Of a stretch of DNA of 64,000 nt, positions 32,707 through 41,289 are shown piece by piece. Position 1 is the stretch's first letter. Each line of letters opens with the position of its first letter. Origin of the DNA: JAAXIE01 sp965204245 (lineage in GTDB: Bacteria; Chloroflexota; Dehalococcoidia; Lucifugimonadales; JAAXIE01); contig CBDBED010000008.1 in NCBI GenBank assembly GCA_965204245.1, positions 1-64,000 of the forward strand, in the 5' to 3' direction. The translations under genes were made by a program, and so were the position numbers. Below the pieces are notes generated by a model. It saw nothing but the letters and a program-made list of their open reading frames with translations, made no database searches and was not told the DNA's origin.

Positions 32707-33708
32707 ATGAGCACTCCGATGGATGCCGTGGCTTCGTCGCTATTGGAAGGCGACCATCGTGCGCTCTCCCGGCTTATCTCCCTCATGGAAAGAGGAGACC
32801 CGCAAGTGGGCTCCGCCATGGAGCGGCTGTTTCCCCACACTGGGTCTGCTTACTGCATCGGCATCACGGGACCGCCCGGAGTGGGCAAGAGCAGCTTGGT
32901 GGATGCCTTGGTGCAGTTGGAGAGGGGCAAGAGTCGGCAAGTGGGCGTGGTGGCGGTAGACCCCAGCAGCCCCTTCAGCGGAGGGGCTCTTTTGGGAGAC
33001 AGGGTCCGCATGCAAAGGCACTACCTGGACCCAGGGGTGTTTATACGCAGCATTGCCACTAGGGGAACGGGCGGAGGTGTTCCACGGGTCATCAAGGGTA
33101 TAGTCCGGCTTCTGGACGCCGCTTCCAAGGATGTGGTGATCGTTGAGACCGTGGGAGTGGGCCAGACAGAACTGGACGTGATGCAGGTCGCAGACACAGT
33201 GGTGGTCGTCTTGGTGCCGGAATTAGGTGATGCGGTGCAGGCATTGAAGGCAGGTCTGATGGAAATCGCCGATATCTACGTTGTGAATAAGGGAGACTTG
33301 GGGGGAGCCGATCGGATGGTGAACGCCATCGAGTCGATGCTGCATATAGGCCCCAAGGGCGAGTGGACTCCCCCCGTGATAGTCACCCAAGCGGCGAGTG
33401 AAAGTGGCCCAGATGACCGGTCCGGCGTAGGAAAGCTGAGAAATGCCATAGAGACCCATCGAGAGCACCTGATCACATCCCAACAGTTACAAGCCCGGCG
33501 CGATCAGAGGCGCGCAGCAGAATTCTTGGCAGTAGTGGAAGAAGAACTGGGGAGGCGCTCCAGGGAGATGGTCCTACGGGATCCGGATATCAGCGCAACC
33601 TTGACTGCCGTTCAAAGGGGCGATTCCGAGCCCTTCTCGGCAGCGTTGCGCGTGCTGGAGGACCCCTCCCTTGGACGCAGGCTTTTCGACCAAAGCAATA
33701 TCGGGTAA
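32707..33708 (+). CDS. meaB: MeaB/ArgK-family methylmalonyl-CoA mutase-associated GTPase
   Basis: 333 residues from ATG 32707; a longer frame begins upstream of the promoter -10 and is unlikely. GITGPPGVGKSSLVDAL is the P-loop, VAVDPSSPFSGGALLGDRVRM and FIRSIATRGTGGGVPRV are the MeaB-specific switch blocks, VIVETVGVGQTELDV and VVNKGDLGGADRM complete the G domain. MeaB protects and loads adenosylcobalamin on methylmalonyl-CoA mutase in propionate metabolism. No mutase subunit is in this window. Confidence 0.93.
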   Translation: MSTPMDAVASSLLEGDHRALSRLISLMERGDPQVGSAMERLFPHTGSAYCIGITGPPGVGKSSLVDALVQLERGKSRQVGVVAVDPSSPFSGGALLGDRVRMQRHYLDPGVFIRSIATRGTGGGVPRVIKGIVRLLDAASKDVVIVETVGVGQTELDVMQVADTVVVVLVPELGDAVQALKAGLMEIADIYVVNKGDLGGADRMVNAIESMLHIGPKGEWTPPVIVTQAASESGPDDRSGVGKLRNAIETHREHLITSQQLQARRDQRRAAEFLAVVEEELGRRSREMVLRDPDISATLTAVQRGDSEPFSAALRVLEDPSLGRRLFDQSNIG

Positions 33709-33718
33709 TCTAGCGGGA

Positions 33719-33755
33719 CCTGACGCACCGTGTGCCGTGCGCAGGGCCTTTTTTT
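33719..33755 (+). terminator. Rho-independent terminator of meaB
   Basis: CCTGACGCAC pairs with GTGCGCAGG (one bulge) around CGTGTGCC, followed by GCC and seven T. Confidence 0.8.
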
Positions 33756-33769
33756 GTGGGGGGTGGCCG

Positions 33770-34450
33770 ATGAGTGTAGTCGGTATCGACCTTAGCGCGT
33801 CCAGCAAGAAGCCCAGCACCTACTTGGCCTTGGATGACGAGGGGGCCGTTGGAGGTATCGGTTCGTTCAGAGCGATGGAGGAATTGTTGTCCCTGCTCGA
33901 TGAACGGGGGCCTTCGCTGGTAGCGATTGGGGCCCCATTGAGTCTCCCTTCCGGGCTGTGTTGCTTGGAGGAAAGCTGCCCCTGTTCCCTACCGCAAGGC
34001 AGGAAGGGGAGAGTCGCAGAGGAAGACTTGGCAGCCAACGGGATCGGTTGTTTCTACACTAACAAGCGGTCCATCATCGTAAAGCTCATTTACCGGGCGA
34101 TCGAGGTGCGCACTGAACTGGAACAGCGCGGGCAGCAGGTTATAGAGGCGTACCCATATGCAACCAAGGTGAAGCTCTTCAACGGCAAGGTCCCAGCCAA
34201 AAGCAAGCCGGAAAGCCTGATGTTTCTCCGAAGGAGGCTGCCGGAATTAGTAGCGGGTTTGGAGCCTTATGCCAAGGACTTGAACCATGACCGCTGCGAT
34301 GCAGTCCTCACTGCCTATACTGGTCGTCTCAGCCAAGCAGGTCTCACGGAACAGGTCGGCTGCGAGGAAGAGGGCTACATCACCATTCCCACGGGCCCGG
34401 CGTCCCGAAACGGCGTTGGGCATGACTCGAATGGTACGCGGCGGACGTAG
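33770..34450 (+). CDS. DUF429-family protein
   Basis: 226 residues from ATG 33770 (GGGGGTGG upstream). VVGIDLSASSKKPSTYLAL at the start is a ribonuclease-H-like acidic motif (the Asp of GIDLS), LVAIGAPLSLP is the second strand, and KDLNHDRCDAVLTAYTGR near the end is the typical DUF429 H-x-x-D-A block. The LCCLEESCPCSLP region has three extra cysteines that could bind a metal. The family is thought to be nuclease-like, but no function is established. Confidence 0.8.
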   Translation: MSVVGIDLSASSKKPSTYLALDDEGAVGGIGSFRAMEELLSLLDERGPSLVAIGAPLSLPSGLCCLEESCPCSLPQGRKGRVAEEDLAANGIGCFYTNKRSIIVKLIYRAIEVRTELEQRGQQVIEAYPYATKVKLFNGKVPAKSKPESLMFLRRRLPELVAGLEPYAKDLNHDRCDAVLTAYTGRLSQAGLTEQVGCEEEGYITIPTGPASRNGVGHDSNGTRRT

Positions 34451-34518
34451 GTCTCTGACTCTCGAAGCCGTTTAGAAGTCTGATCCTAACCGGAAGTCGC
34501 TAGCGCATCCTCCCGCCT

Positions 34519-35382
34519 CTAGCAGCGGTCGCCGTCGTCATTCCCTTGCCGGTTGCCTCCCAGGAAGGGCTGCAACATTGAAGTGAACTCCATGGGGAAG
34601 ATGAACTTGGTGGACTCGCTCTTCCCGATGTCCTTCAGGGTGTCGAAATACTCAAGGCTCATGGTCCGGTTGTCCACGCTGTTGGCCACTTGGTTGATGC
34701 GTTCGAGGCCGATGCTGTAGCCCTCGGCTTCCAGGATTTCGGCTTGGCGCTTGCCCTCGGCTTGAAGGATGGCAGCTTGCCGATCGCCTTCGGCCCGCAG
34801 GATGGCGGACTGCTTCTCACCCTCGGCTTTGTTGATTTCCGACTGGCGTATACCTTCCGACTCGGTGATCTGGGCCGTCTTGATGGCGGCTGCCGACTTC
34901 TCCTGGTCCATGGCCCGTTTGACGTCGGGTGGCGGGTCGATTTCGTTGATGGCGACGCCCTGCACTTTGACTCCCCAGCGGCCGGTGTTCTCGTCCAAAG
35001 CTGCCTGTAACTGGTGCTGAATGCGCTCCCTCTCGGCCAGTGCGTCCGACAATTCAATGTTGCCGACGATGGACCTCAGGTCGGCCACGGCTTGGGAGCG
35101 TACGGCCACCCGGTGGTCCACTACTTCCAAGACCGACTTCTCGGCTTGGTCCGGAAGCACCCGGTAATAGAGGACGAAGTCCATGTCGATGACCACGTTG
35201 TCACGGGTGATGTATTTCTGAGTGGGTACGCGGTCGACCTGCTCCCGGAGGTCCACAGAGCGGCCGTTGTAGATGATTGGCATGAGAAAGCGGAAGCCAG
35301 GGCCTGCCACTCTCTCAAGCTGCCCCCAACGCAACACCACCAGCCTCTCGAACTGCTTGACGATTACAATGCCAGAAGCCAT
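34519..35382 (-). CDS. SPFH/stomatin-like (Band 7) membrane protein
   Basis: 287 residues. ASGIVIVKQFERLVVLRWGQ and GPGFRFLMPIIYNGRSVDLREQ are the SPFH start, KYITRDNVVIDMDFVLYYRV and LRSIVGNIELSDALAERERI the core, followed by a long Ala/Glu/Gln coiled coil with repeats such as AEGEKQSAILRAEGDRQAAIL. The N-terminal hydrophobic anchor is short. Stomatin-like proteins form membrane rings and are usually paired with an NfeD protein in one operon; here the nfeD gene is 1.4 kb upstream with element B between. Confidence 0.93.
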   Translation of the reverse strand: MASGIVIVKQFERLVVLRWGQLERVAGPGFRFLMPIIYNGRSVDLREQVDRVPTQKYITRDNVVIDMDFVLYYRVLPDQAEKSVLEVVDHRVAVRSQAVADLRSIVGNIELSDALAERERIQHQLQAALDENTGRWGVKVQGVAINEIDPPPDVKRAMDQEKSAAAIKTAQITESEGIRQSEINKAEGEKQSAILRAEGDRQAAILQAEGKRQAEILEAEGYSIGLERINQVANSVDNRTMSLEYFDTLKDIGKSESTKFIFPMEFTSMLQPFLGGNRQGNDDGDRC

Positions 35383-36255
35383 TTCGCCCCCAATCCGGTG
35401 TCCTTCTTCGATTCCCCTGCCACTCGGTCAATTCGTGTCTAGTTTAACCTTAGCACCAGCGGGTGCCTCTGTCCACGAACTCGATAATCTTGAATGGACG
35501 TTCGGTTGTGTGCCAGGGCCGCAGTGCGGGACATGACACAGGAATGGTGCGCTGCAAGAGGCCGAATGACGATAGTAGTTGGAATATGTACGTGTTTCGT
35601 AGCGTTGCTTGGGGTGAATGGGGTGGGAATCCGAGTTGAGCGCGGTCGCGCGCCAGATAGAGCGTGCGACGCTGTTCGTAGCTGAAGCGAATTTTTTCGT
35701 ACCTGAAAAGCGTCGCATTCGTCGCATGGCCGTATCTGGGCCGTAGCTGACGATCCGGTCGCATGGGAGGAGATTTCGAGGGCGGAAGGGTGTTGCCGGA
35801 TTTCGTCGTGGCGTGGAGAGGGAGTCTTGAGTGGGCGGTGTCACGGGGCCAGATAGGGGGGCATTCGACATTTCGACACTCTCCGTATCTGGAGAAAAGT
35901 TGTTTGTATCTGAGAAGTGTCGAATTTGTCGAATGGTCGTAGCTGGGCCGTAGCTGACACATGTGTAGAATGGGGTGTTGGATGGCGGGCATTTGGTTGA
36001 GGAGGAGGCATGGCGAATTTCGTCGTGGCAGCGCGGTGTGGGGACGTAAGGGAACGCAGGGATGGAGACGGGCAGCGTGAAGATTTGGCCGTCTGCACCG
36101 GGCTGTGTTGGGCGCGTGTGTGTGACGAAATCCAGTTGCCGTGTTGTGACGAATTCTATTGGCATGGTGTCCCTGGGTAAGCGGGGATGAAAGAGAAGGC
36201 ATGGATGAGACCGCGGAGGTCAATCCTGCGCCGACCCTGTTCTATCACTGTTCTA

Positions 36256-36284
36256 ATGGTAGGGAAAATAGAGGGGGGTGTCAA
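36256..36284 (-). promoter_or_regulatory. Promoter-like pair inside element B
   Basis: TTGACA, 17 bases, TACCAT on the - strand, at the same place as in element A. It would transcribe the repeat units toward the stomatin-like gene. Confidence 0.5.
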
Positions 36285-36340
36285 TAGGCGGGTGTCATGG
36301 GGGGAGGGCGACCGGGTTGGGTGGGGGGGCCTTCGACTTC

Positions 36341-36400
36341 GTAGTGGGGTCAACACAACCTCTGCGCTTGGTCGCTTGGAGACTGTGTTGACCCCACTAC
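36341..36400. repeat. 17-bp perfect hairpin of element B
   Basis: Arms 36341-36357 and 36384-36400 are exact reverse complements; the middle keeps GCGCTTGGTCGCTTGG, close to the element A loop. Flanks CCTTCGACTTCG and CTTCGCTCAGGACGAACGG equal those of A. Confidence 0.9.
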
Positions 36401-36410
36401 TTCGCTCAGG

Positions 36411-36740
36411 ACGAACGGAGGGAGGGTAGTGTGGGCCGTGGATTCCCGCCTGCGCGGGAATGACGGGGTGGGGAGCGGACGAACGGGGGAGGGTAGTGTG
36501 GGCCGTGGATTCCCGCCTGCGCGGGAATGACGGGGTGGGGAGCGGACGAACGGGGGAGGGTAGTGTGGGCCGTGGATTCCCGCCTGCGCGGGAATGACGG
36601 GGTGGGGAGCGGACGAACGGGGGAGGGGAGTCTGGGCCGTGGATTCCCGCCTGCGCGGGAATGACGGGGTGGGGAGCGGACGAACGGGGGAGGGAAGTCT
36701 GGGCCGTGGATTCCTGCCTGCGCAGGAATGACGGGGTTGA
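36411..36740. repeat. 67-bp tandem repeat with dRS3-like palindromes, five copies
   Basis: Palindromes ATTCCC N8 GGGAAT start at 36442, 36509, 36576 and 36643, exactly 67 bases apart; a fifth copy at 36710 reads ATTCCT N8 AGGAAT, a paired change that keeps the stem. Between them is a G-rich linker (GACGGGGTGGGGAGCGGAC and so on). ATTCCC-N8-GGGAAT is the form of the neisserial dRS3 repeat, but no relation is shown. Confidence 0.9.
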
Positions 36741-36795
36741 GTATGCGGGAATGGCGGGGTGGGGGTCAGGATTTTGGGATTTGTAGGATAACCAT

Positions 36796-38202
36796 TCAGC
36801 CTTCCTCCAGGGGTTCCACGGTAAGGATGGTGCCGTCGAGTTGGATCACCCTGACCCTTTGGCCCTCTTCTATCATTCCTGACTGGTCCACTACCGCCGT
36901 CCAAATCTCGCCATGAAGTCGGACCCTGCCCCGTGGTGACAGCGGCTCCACTACGACTGCTTCTTCACCAACCACAGCGGGGAAGATGGTGTCGTGCTCG
37001 GCGGCGCGGTTGGCCTTTCGGATGGTCCACATGACGTACCAGCCGCCGATGAAGATGGCCCCTCCCAATCCTCCCACAAGCCACAGGTTGACACCTACGT
37101 CGGGAGCGTCCGGCAGTTCCTGGCCTGAAAAGAGAATGAGGGCACCCAGCACAAAGGCAACAATGGCGCCGATGCCCAAGACCCCGAACCCGGCCACCAG
37201 CAGTTCGCCCGTGAGCAGGGCCATAGCCGCGAGGATGAGGGCAACACCAGCCCAGTTGACGGGCAACGCTCCGATACTGAGGAAGGCGAGCACCAAGCAG
37301 ATAACTCCCACCACGACGGGCACGAACATACCGGGATTGAACAACTCGATGACAATTCCCAAGCCGCCGATAGACAGTAGGATGAAGGAGACGTTGGGGT
37401 CGGCTAGGAAGTCAAGGAAACGCTCGATGAGGGTCATGTCGCTGCGCTGGATGGTGAGGCCTTGGGTCTGCAACTGCCGGACCGACTCTGCGCCGACCTC
37501 GTTCTTGAGGGTTATCTCCTGCCCGTGGACTAGGTCCAGCAGTTGGGGCACGCCGCTGGCCACATAGTCCACCACATTGAGGTCGGCCGCCTCTATGGCC
37601 GTGAAGGTCTTGGCCTCCTTTACCGTCAATGAAAGCTCATGGGCGTTGCGCCCTCGCACGTCGGCCACGCTTCTTACCAAGGCATCCACGGCGTTCTCCA
37701 CCTTGGCGGACAGGGTGGGTGGCAATTCTTCGCCGCCAACGGCTACAGGGGAGGCGGCGCCAATGCTCGTGCCGGGTGCCATGGCCGCGAATTGACCGGC
37801 AGCGGTGATGAAGGTGCCTGCGGAGCCGGCAATCGCGCCGGAGGGGTACACATAAACGATTGTAGGGACGCGGTCTTGCAGCAGGGCCTCGACTATGTTC
37901 TCCGTCGATGCGAGATCGCCGCCCGGAGTGTTCAACTCGAATATAACGACCTCGGCCCCTTCCTCGGCCCCCTTGTCCAGTATCCGCTGGATAAAGCGCT
38001 GCGTAACCGAGTTGATGTCGCCGTTGATGTTGGCGACAAGGGCGTGAGGTTCCTGCTGTTGCTGCGCTAGGGCGAGGCCGGTGACGCCGAAGAGGAAAGA
38101 GGCGATGAACGTGATGAGCAACGCGAGCCTCCACACGGGTAGACGCTGGCTCGTGGGCGCCACGATGCTGGCTCTTCCTGGCTTGAGATGGCGCAAGATC
38201 AA
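36796..38202 (-). CDS. NfeD family protein with ClpP-class serine protease domain
   Basis: 468 residues. Signal/TM segment at about 24-46 (LALLITFIASFLFGVTGLALA); ClpP-like protease domain with LVANINGDINSVTQRFIQRIL, FELNTPGGDLAS and Ser about 129 in YPSGAIAGSAGTF; a run of four to six TM segments (about 265-385); and a C-terminal OB-fold NfeD domain (GEEAVVVEPLSPRGRVRLHGE). It cleaves the C-terminus of the partner stomatin in the family. Its usual neighbour, the stomatin-like gene, is on the same strand but separated by element B. Confidence 0.93.
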   Translation of the reverse strand: MILRHLKPGRASIVAPTSQRLPVWRLALLITFIASFLFGVTGLALAQQQQEPHALVANINGDINSVTQRFIQRILDKGAEEGAEVVIFELNTPGGDLASTENIVEALLQDRVPTIVYVYPSGAIAGSAGTFITAAGQFAAMAPGTSIGAASPVAVGGEELPPTLSAKVENAVDALVRSVADVRGRNAHELSLTVKEAKTFTAIEAADLNVVDYVASGVPQLLDLVHGQEITLKNEVGAESVRQLQTQGLTIQRSDMTLIERFLDFLADPNVSFILLSIGGLGIVIELFNPGMFVPVVVGVICLVLAFLSIGALPVNWAGVALILAAMALLTGELLVAGFGVLGIGAIVAFVLGALILFSGQELPDAPDVGVNLWLVGGLGGAIFIGGWYVMWTIRKANRAAEHDTIFPAVVGEEAVVVEPLSPRGRVRLHGEIWTAVVDQSGMIEEGQRVRVIQLDGTILTVEPLEEG

Positions 38203-38357
38203 GGACGAATCTCCCTCTACAGGCTTGCGGGAGTCTCTACGTCCATTGTATCAGTCCTGTGCGGTCACACTCTGGTAGGGAACGGGTACAAGCGCAATCA
38301 CGGAACAGACGCACGCGCTCGTCACTTGAGGGTTGTATCTGGAGGAGGAACGATTCG

Positions 38358-38386
38358 TTGACTTTGGCATGAGGGCAACTTACGCT
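38358..38386 (+). promoter_or_regulatory. Promoter for glyA
   Basis: TTGACT, 17 bases, TACGCT; glyA starts 47 bases later. Confidence 0.4.
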
Positions 38387-38432
38387 AATCGTAAGGCAGT
38401 CCTGTTGGAGGGCTTGAGGAGGAAGGAGTCTG

Positions 38433-39677
38433 ATGGTTGGCCTGGCACAGCGTGACCCGGAGATAGCAGCTGCATTGCAGCAAGAGGATGACCGCCAGCG
38501 CAACAGCTTGGTGCTCATAGCATCGGAAAATTATGCCAGCAAGGCGGTTCTGGAAGCGCAATCCTCGGTTATGAACAACAAATACGCTGAAGGCTATCCG
38601 GGGCGGCGGTACTATGGAGGGTGTCAGTACGTGGATGTCGCGGAACAGCTTGCCTTGGACCGCGCTCGCGCTGTTTTCGGCGGAGAGCATGCCAACGTGC
38701 AGCCCCACGGCGGAGCCCAAGCCAACATGGCAGTCTACTTCTCCCTCTTGGAACCCGGCGACACAGTCATGGGTATGCGCTTGGACCAAGGCGGCCACCT
38801 GACCCATGGAAGCCCGGTCAACTTCTCGGGCAAGCTCTACAACTTCGTTGCCTATGGGGTGGACCGGGAGAGCGAGACCATCGACTACGATGAGGTGGAG
38901 AAACTCGCCTTGGAGCACAGGCCGAAGATAATCGTCGCTGGCTATAGTTCCTACCCGCGAGAAATCGATTTCGCCCGCTTTCGCGCCATTGCCGACATGG
39001 TGGGCGCCACGCTCATGGTGGACATGGCCCACATAGCCGGACTCATTGCCGGAGGGGCGCATCCCTCCCCCTTCCCCCATGCCCACATCGTCACCTCCAC
39101 CACGCAGAAAACCCTCAGGGGCCCGCGCGGCGGATTCATCCTCTGCGATGAGGACTTTGCCCGGGGCATAGACCGCTCGGTGTTCCCCCTAGTGCAGGGC
39201 GGTCCGCTAATGCACGTAATCGCAGCCAAGGCGGTATGCTTCGGCGAGGCGCAAACCGAGGACTTTCGCACATACGCCCACGGCGTGGTGGAAAACGCCC
39301 GAGTGCTGGCCGGATCCCTGAGCAGTGCCGGTCTGCGGATCATCTCCGGCGGCACCGAGAACCACTTGGTGCTGGTGGACCTCACCCCCTTGGGCATCAC
39401 GGGACGGGAGGCGGAGGAGCGGCTGGAGCAGGTGGACATCGTGGTGAACAAGAATGCCATCCCCTACGATCCCCTTCCCCCAAGGACGACCAGCGGCTTG
39501 AGACTGGGTTCTGCTGCCCTTACCAGCCGTGGCTTCGGTCCGGCTGAGATGGAGCAGGTGGCCGCTTTGCTGGTGGAGACCCTCTCGAGTGAACCTGACG
39601 AGGGCAATGCCGCAGATATCAGAAGGCGCGTTGCCGAATTGACCTCGGGGTTCCCGGTTCCCGGCTTGGACGACTAA
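38433..39677 (+). CDS. glyA: Serine hydroxymethyltransferase
   Basis: 414 residues with GAGGAGGAAGG upstream. LIASENYASKAVLEAQSSVMNNKYAEGYPG is the substrate/tetrahydrofolate region, VDMAHIAGLIAGG the PLP Asp, and TSTTQKTLRGPRGG holds the PLP lysine (about residue 226). It interconverts serine and glycine with tetrahydrofolate and supplies one-carbon units. Length is normal. It is followed 74 bases later by the rpsF promoter and so is a separate unit. Confidence 0.97.
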   Translation: MVGLAQRDPEIAAALQQEDDRQRNSLVLIASENYASKAVLEAQSSVMNNKYAEGYPGRRYYGGCQYVDVAEQLALDRARAVFGGEHANVQPHGGAQANMAVYFSLLEPGDTVMGMRLDQGGHLTHGSPVNFSGKLYNFVAYGVDRESETIDYDEVEKLALEHRPKIIVAGYSSYPREIDFARFRAIADMVGATLMVDMAHIAGLIAGGAHPSPFPHAHIVTSTTQKTLRGPRGGFILCDEDFARGIDRSVFPLVQGGPLMHVIAAKAVCFGEAQTEDFRTYAHGVVENARVLAGSLSSAGLRIISGGTENHLVLVDLTPLGITGREAEERLEQVDIVVNKNAIPYDPLPPRTTSGLRLGSAALTSRGFGPAEMEQVAALLVETLSSEPDEGNAADIRRRVAELTSGFPVPGLDD

Positions 39678-39678
39678 G

Positions 39679-39708
39679 TTGAGGCACAGGGAAACGGAGT
39701 GTTATAAT
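39679..39708 (+). promoter_or_regulatory. Promoter of rpsF-ssb-rpsR
   Basis: TTGAGG, 18 bases, TATAAT just after the glyA stop. Similar to the promoter at 3984. Confidence 0.65.
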
Positions 39709-39751
39709 CCCCGGTACGCTTTTTGCGCACTTGATTCAGGAGAGCCAATTC

Positions 39752-40777
39752 TTGCCCGAGTATGAGCTAATAACAATCCTCAGTCCTATTCTCAGCCAGG
39801 AAGAGGTCGCCAACACGACTGACCGGCTGAACGGAATAATCACCGGCGATGGCGGCACCGTCACCCATCAGGAGAGATGGGGCACGCGGAGGCTGGCCTA
39901 CCCCATAAGAAAAGCCGGCAACCGGTTCCTCGAAGGCAACTACCACCTTACCCGCTTCGAGACCGAAGGCAGCCACACACGGCAGATAGAGAACCATTTA
40001 AGGCTGTCGGAGAACGTTATCCGGCATCTGCTGGTGCGTGCCGAGCTGCCTATCGGCGCGTCCCCACGTCCGACGGAGCCGCCCCCGCGGGGTGAGGCCC
40101 CTCCGGCTGCGGCCCCTGCTGCGGTGGCTGACGCGCCTCCAACGGAAGCGCCAACGACCGGCGAACAGGTGCCGGATGCGCAGGCAGAGGGTGCTCCCGT
40201 CGGTGAGGCCCCTGCTGTGGATGCCGCCCCCGCTGTGGCTGACGCGCGAGCAGAGGAAGCGCAAGCTCCGGATGCTCCTGTGGGTGAGGCTCCCGTGGTT
40301 GATGCGCCTGCGGACGAGGCTCCAGCGGTAGATGCGCCTGCGGATGAGGCTCCCGCGGTTGATGCGCCTGCGGATGAGGCTCCCGCGGTTGATGCGCCTG
40401 CGGATGATGCTCCCGCGGTTGATGCGCCTGCGGATGATGCTCCCGCGGTTGATGCGCCTGCGGATGATGCTCCCGCGGTTGATGCGTCTGCGGATGAGGC
40501 TCCCGCGGTTGATGCGCCTGCGGATGATGCTCCCGCGGTTGATGCGCCTGCTGAGTCCGCGCCCGATGCTGAACCCGAGACCGCAGTAGCTGAGGCCGAG
40601 GCCGAAGCCGCTGTGGGGGAAGACGATACCATCGTAGAGGCAACGGATTCCGAGCCTGAAGCGTCTGAGGATGCGGACAGCCCGGCAGAGCCGGAAGAGA
40701 GTCTTGTAGAAGCGGAAGAGCCTGCAACGGACGAGGCCAGCCCTGAAGAGACTGATGAAACCGAACGGGATGCCTAG
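39752..40777 (+). CDS. rpsF: 30S ribosomal protein S6 with long acidic repeat tail
   Basis: I place the start at TTG 39752 (CAGGAGAG before it; PEYELITIL is the S6 start). Residues 1-about 95 are S6: ELITILSPILSQEEV, TVTHQERWGTRRLAYPI, EGNYHLTRFE and LSENVIRHLLVR. The rest (about 245 residues) is a low-complexity acidic tail: a Pro/Ala-rich part, about nine copies of the decapeptide AVDAPADEAP encoded by 30-base repeats (40290-40560), then a Glu/Asp-rich end. Acidic S6 tails exist elsewhere, but usually short. The 30-base repeats should vary between strains. Confidence 0.93.
   Translation: MPEYELITILSPILSQEEVANTTDRLNGIITGDGGTVTHQERWGTRRLAYPIRKAGNRFLEGNYHLTRFETEGSHTRQIENHLRLSENVIRHLLVRAELPIGASPRPTEPPPRGEAPPAAAPAAVADAPPTEAPTTGEQVPDAQAEGAPVGEAPAVDAAPAVADARAEEAQAPDAPVGEAPVVDAPADEAPAVDAPADEAPAVDAPADEAPAVDAPADDAPAVDAPADDAPAVDAPADDAPAVDASADEAPAVDAPADDAPAVDAPAESAPDAEPETAVAEAEAEAAVGEDDTIVEATDSEPEASEDADSPAEPEESLVEAEEPATDEASPEETDETERDA
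40290..40560 (+). repeat. 30-bp coding tandem repeat in rpsF tail
   Basis: About nine near-identical 30-base units beginning GCGGTTGATGCGCCTGCGGA and coding for a ten-residue acidic peptide. Changes are mostly GAG/GAT swaps at the seventh or eighth codon. Confidence 0.9.
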
Positions 40778-40789
40778 GGGGTAGCGGCC

Positions 40790-41239
40790 ATGACGATGAA
40801 TAAAATCATGGTTATCGGCAACTTGGGGTCAGACCCCGAGATGCGGTACACGCCGAATGGGCAGGCTGTTACTTCCTTTAGCGTGGCTACCAACTACAGG
40901 TATAACACGGCTGAGGGAGAACAGCGGGAAGAGACAGAGTGGTTTCGGGTTTCGGTGTTCGGACGGCAGGCTGAATCGTGTAACCAATACCTAGCCAAGG
41001 GACGCAAAGTCTATGTAGATGGCCGCTTACGGAGCCGGACCTTTCAGGACAGAAACGGCGAGACGCGAGTGTCTTTGGAAATCAATGCTCAGGACGTAAG
41101 GTTCTTGAGCACCCCCGGAGGAGGGGGTGAAGGATTCGCTCCGGGTCAGGGTGGAGGCGGATACGAGCCTGCGCCGGGAGGCGGTGGTTATGAGCCGCCA
41201 CCCAGCGGTGACTTTGGAGCCGAGGACCTGCCCTTCTAG
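40790..41239 (+). CDS. ssb: Single-stranded DNA-binding protein
   Basis: 149 residues. MNKIMVIGNLGSDPEMRYTPNGQAVTSFSVAT is the OB-fold start, WFRVSVFGRQAESCNQYLAKGRKVYVDGRL the middle, followed by a Gly/Pro linker and the acidic tip DLPF that recruits repair and replication partners. It sits between rpsF and rpsR, the common bacterial order. The start at 40790 or the ATG two codons later are both possible. Confidence 0.97.
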   Translation: MTMNKIMVIGNLGSDPEMRYTPNGQAVTSFSVATNYRYNTAEGEQREETEWFRVSVFGRQAESCNQYLAKGRKVYVDGRLRSRTFQDRNGETRVSLEINAQDVRFLSTPGGGGEGFAPGQGGGGYEPAPGGGGYEPPPSGDFGAEDLPF

Positions 41240-41289
41240 GGCGGTCACAACAGCAGCTTTTGAAGGTTGAAAGAGAGGTACCCTAGCTG

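Larger units (their letters stand above)
35560..36400 (-). repeat. Composite repeat element B (hairpin, promoter, two theme-repeat units)
   Basis: Read on the - strand from 36400: a hairpin (36341-36357 / 36384-36400), promoter-like TTGACA/TACCAT (36284-36256), AGGGACACC then ATG at 36165, then two units at about 35975-35820 and 35760-35625. The order is the same as in element A. Both elements start with similar peptides, MPIEFVTTRQLDFV here and MLRNYVRTRQPNFV in A. In B both units share one frame (35428-36165, 245 residues). I do not call it a gene because the sequence also looks selected for base pairing. Confidence 0.8.

Noticed and set aside
36411..36740. Possible CRISPR array
   Set aside because: Linkers between palindromes are the same in every copy, so there are no spacers; no cas genes are near.
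39940..40632. 230-codon antisense frame in the rpsF tail
   Set aside because: It is the mirror of a 30-base repeat coding for Ala/Pro/Asp; the Ser/Ala/Gly-only product has no family features and S6 is certain on the other strand.
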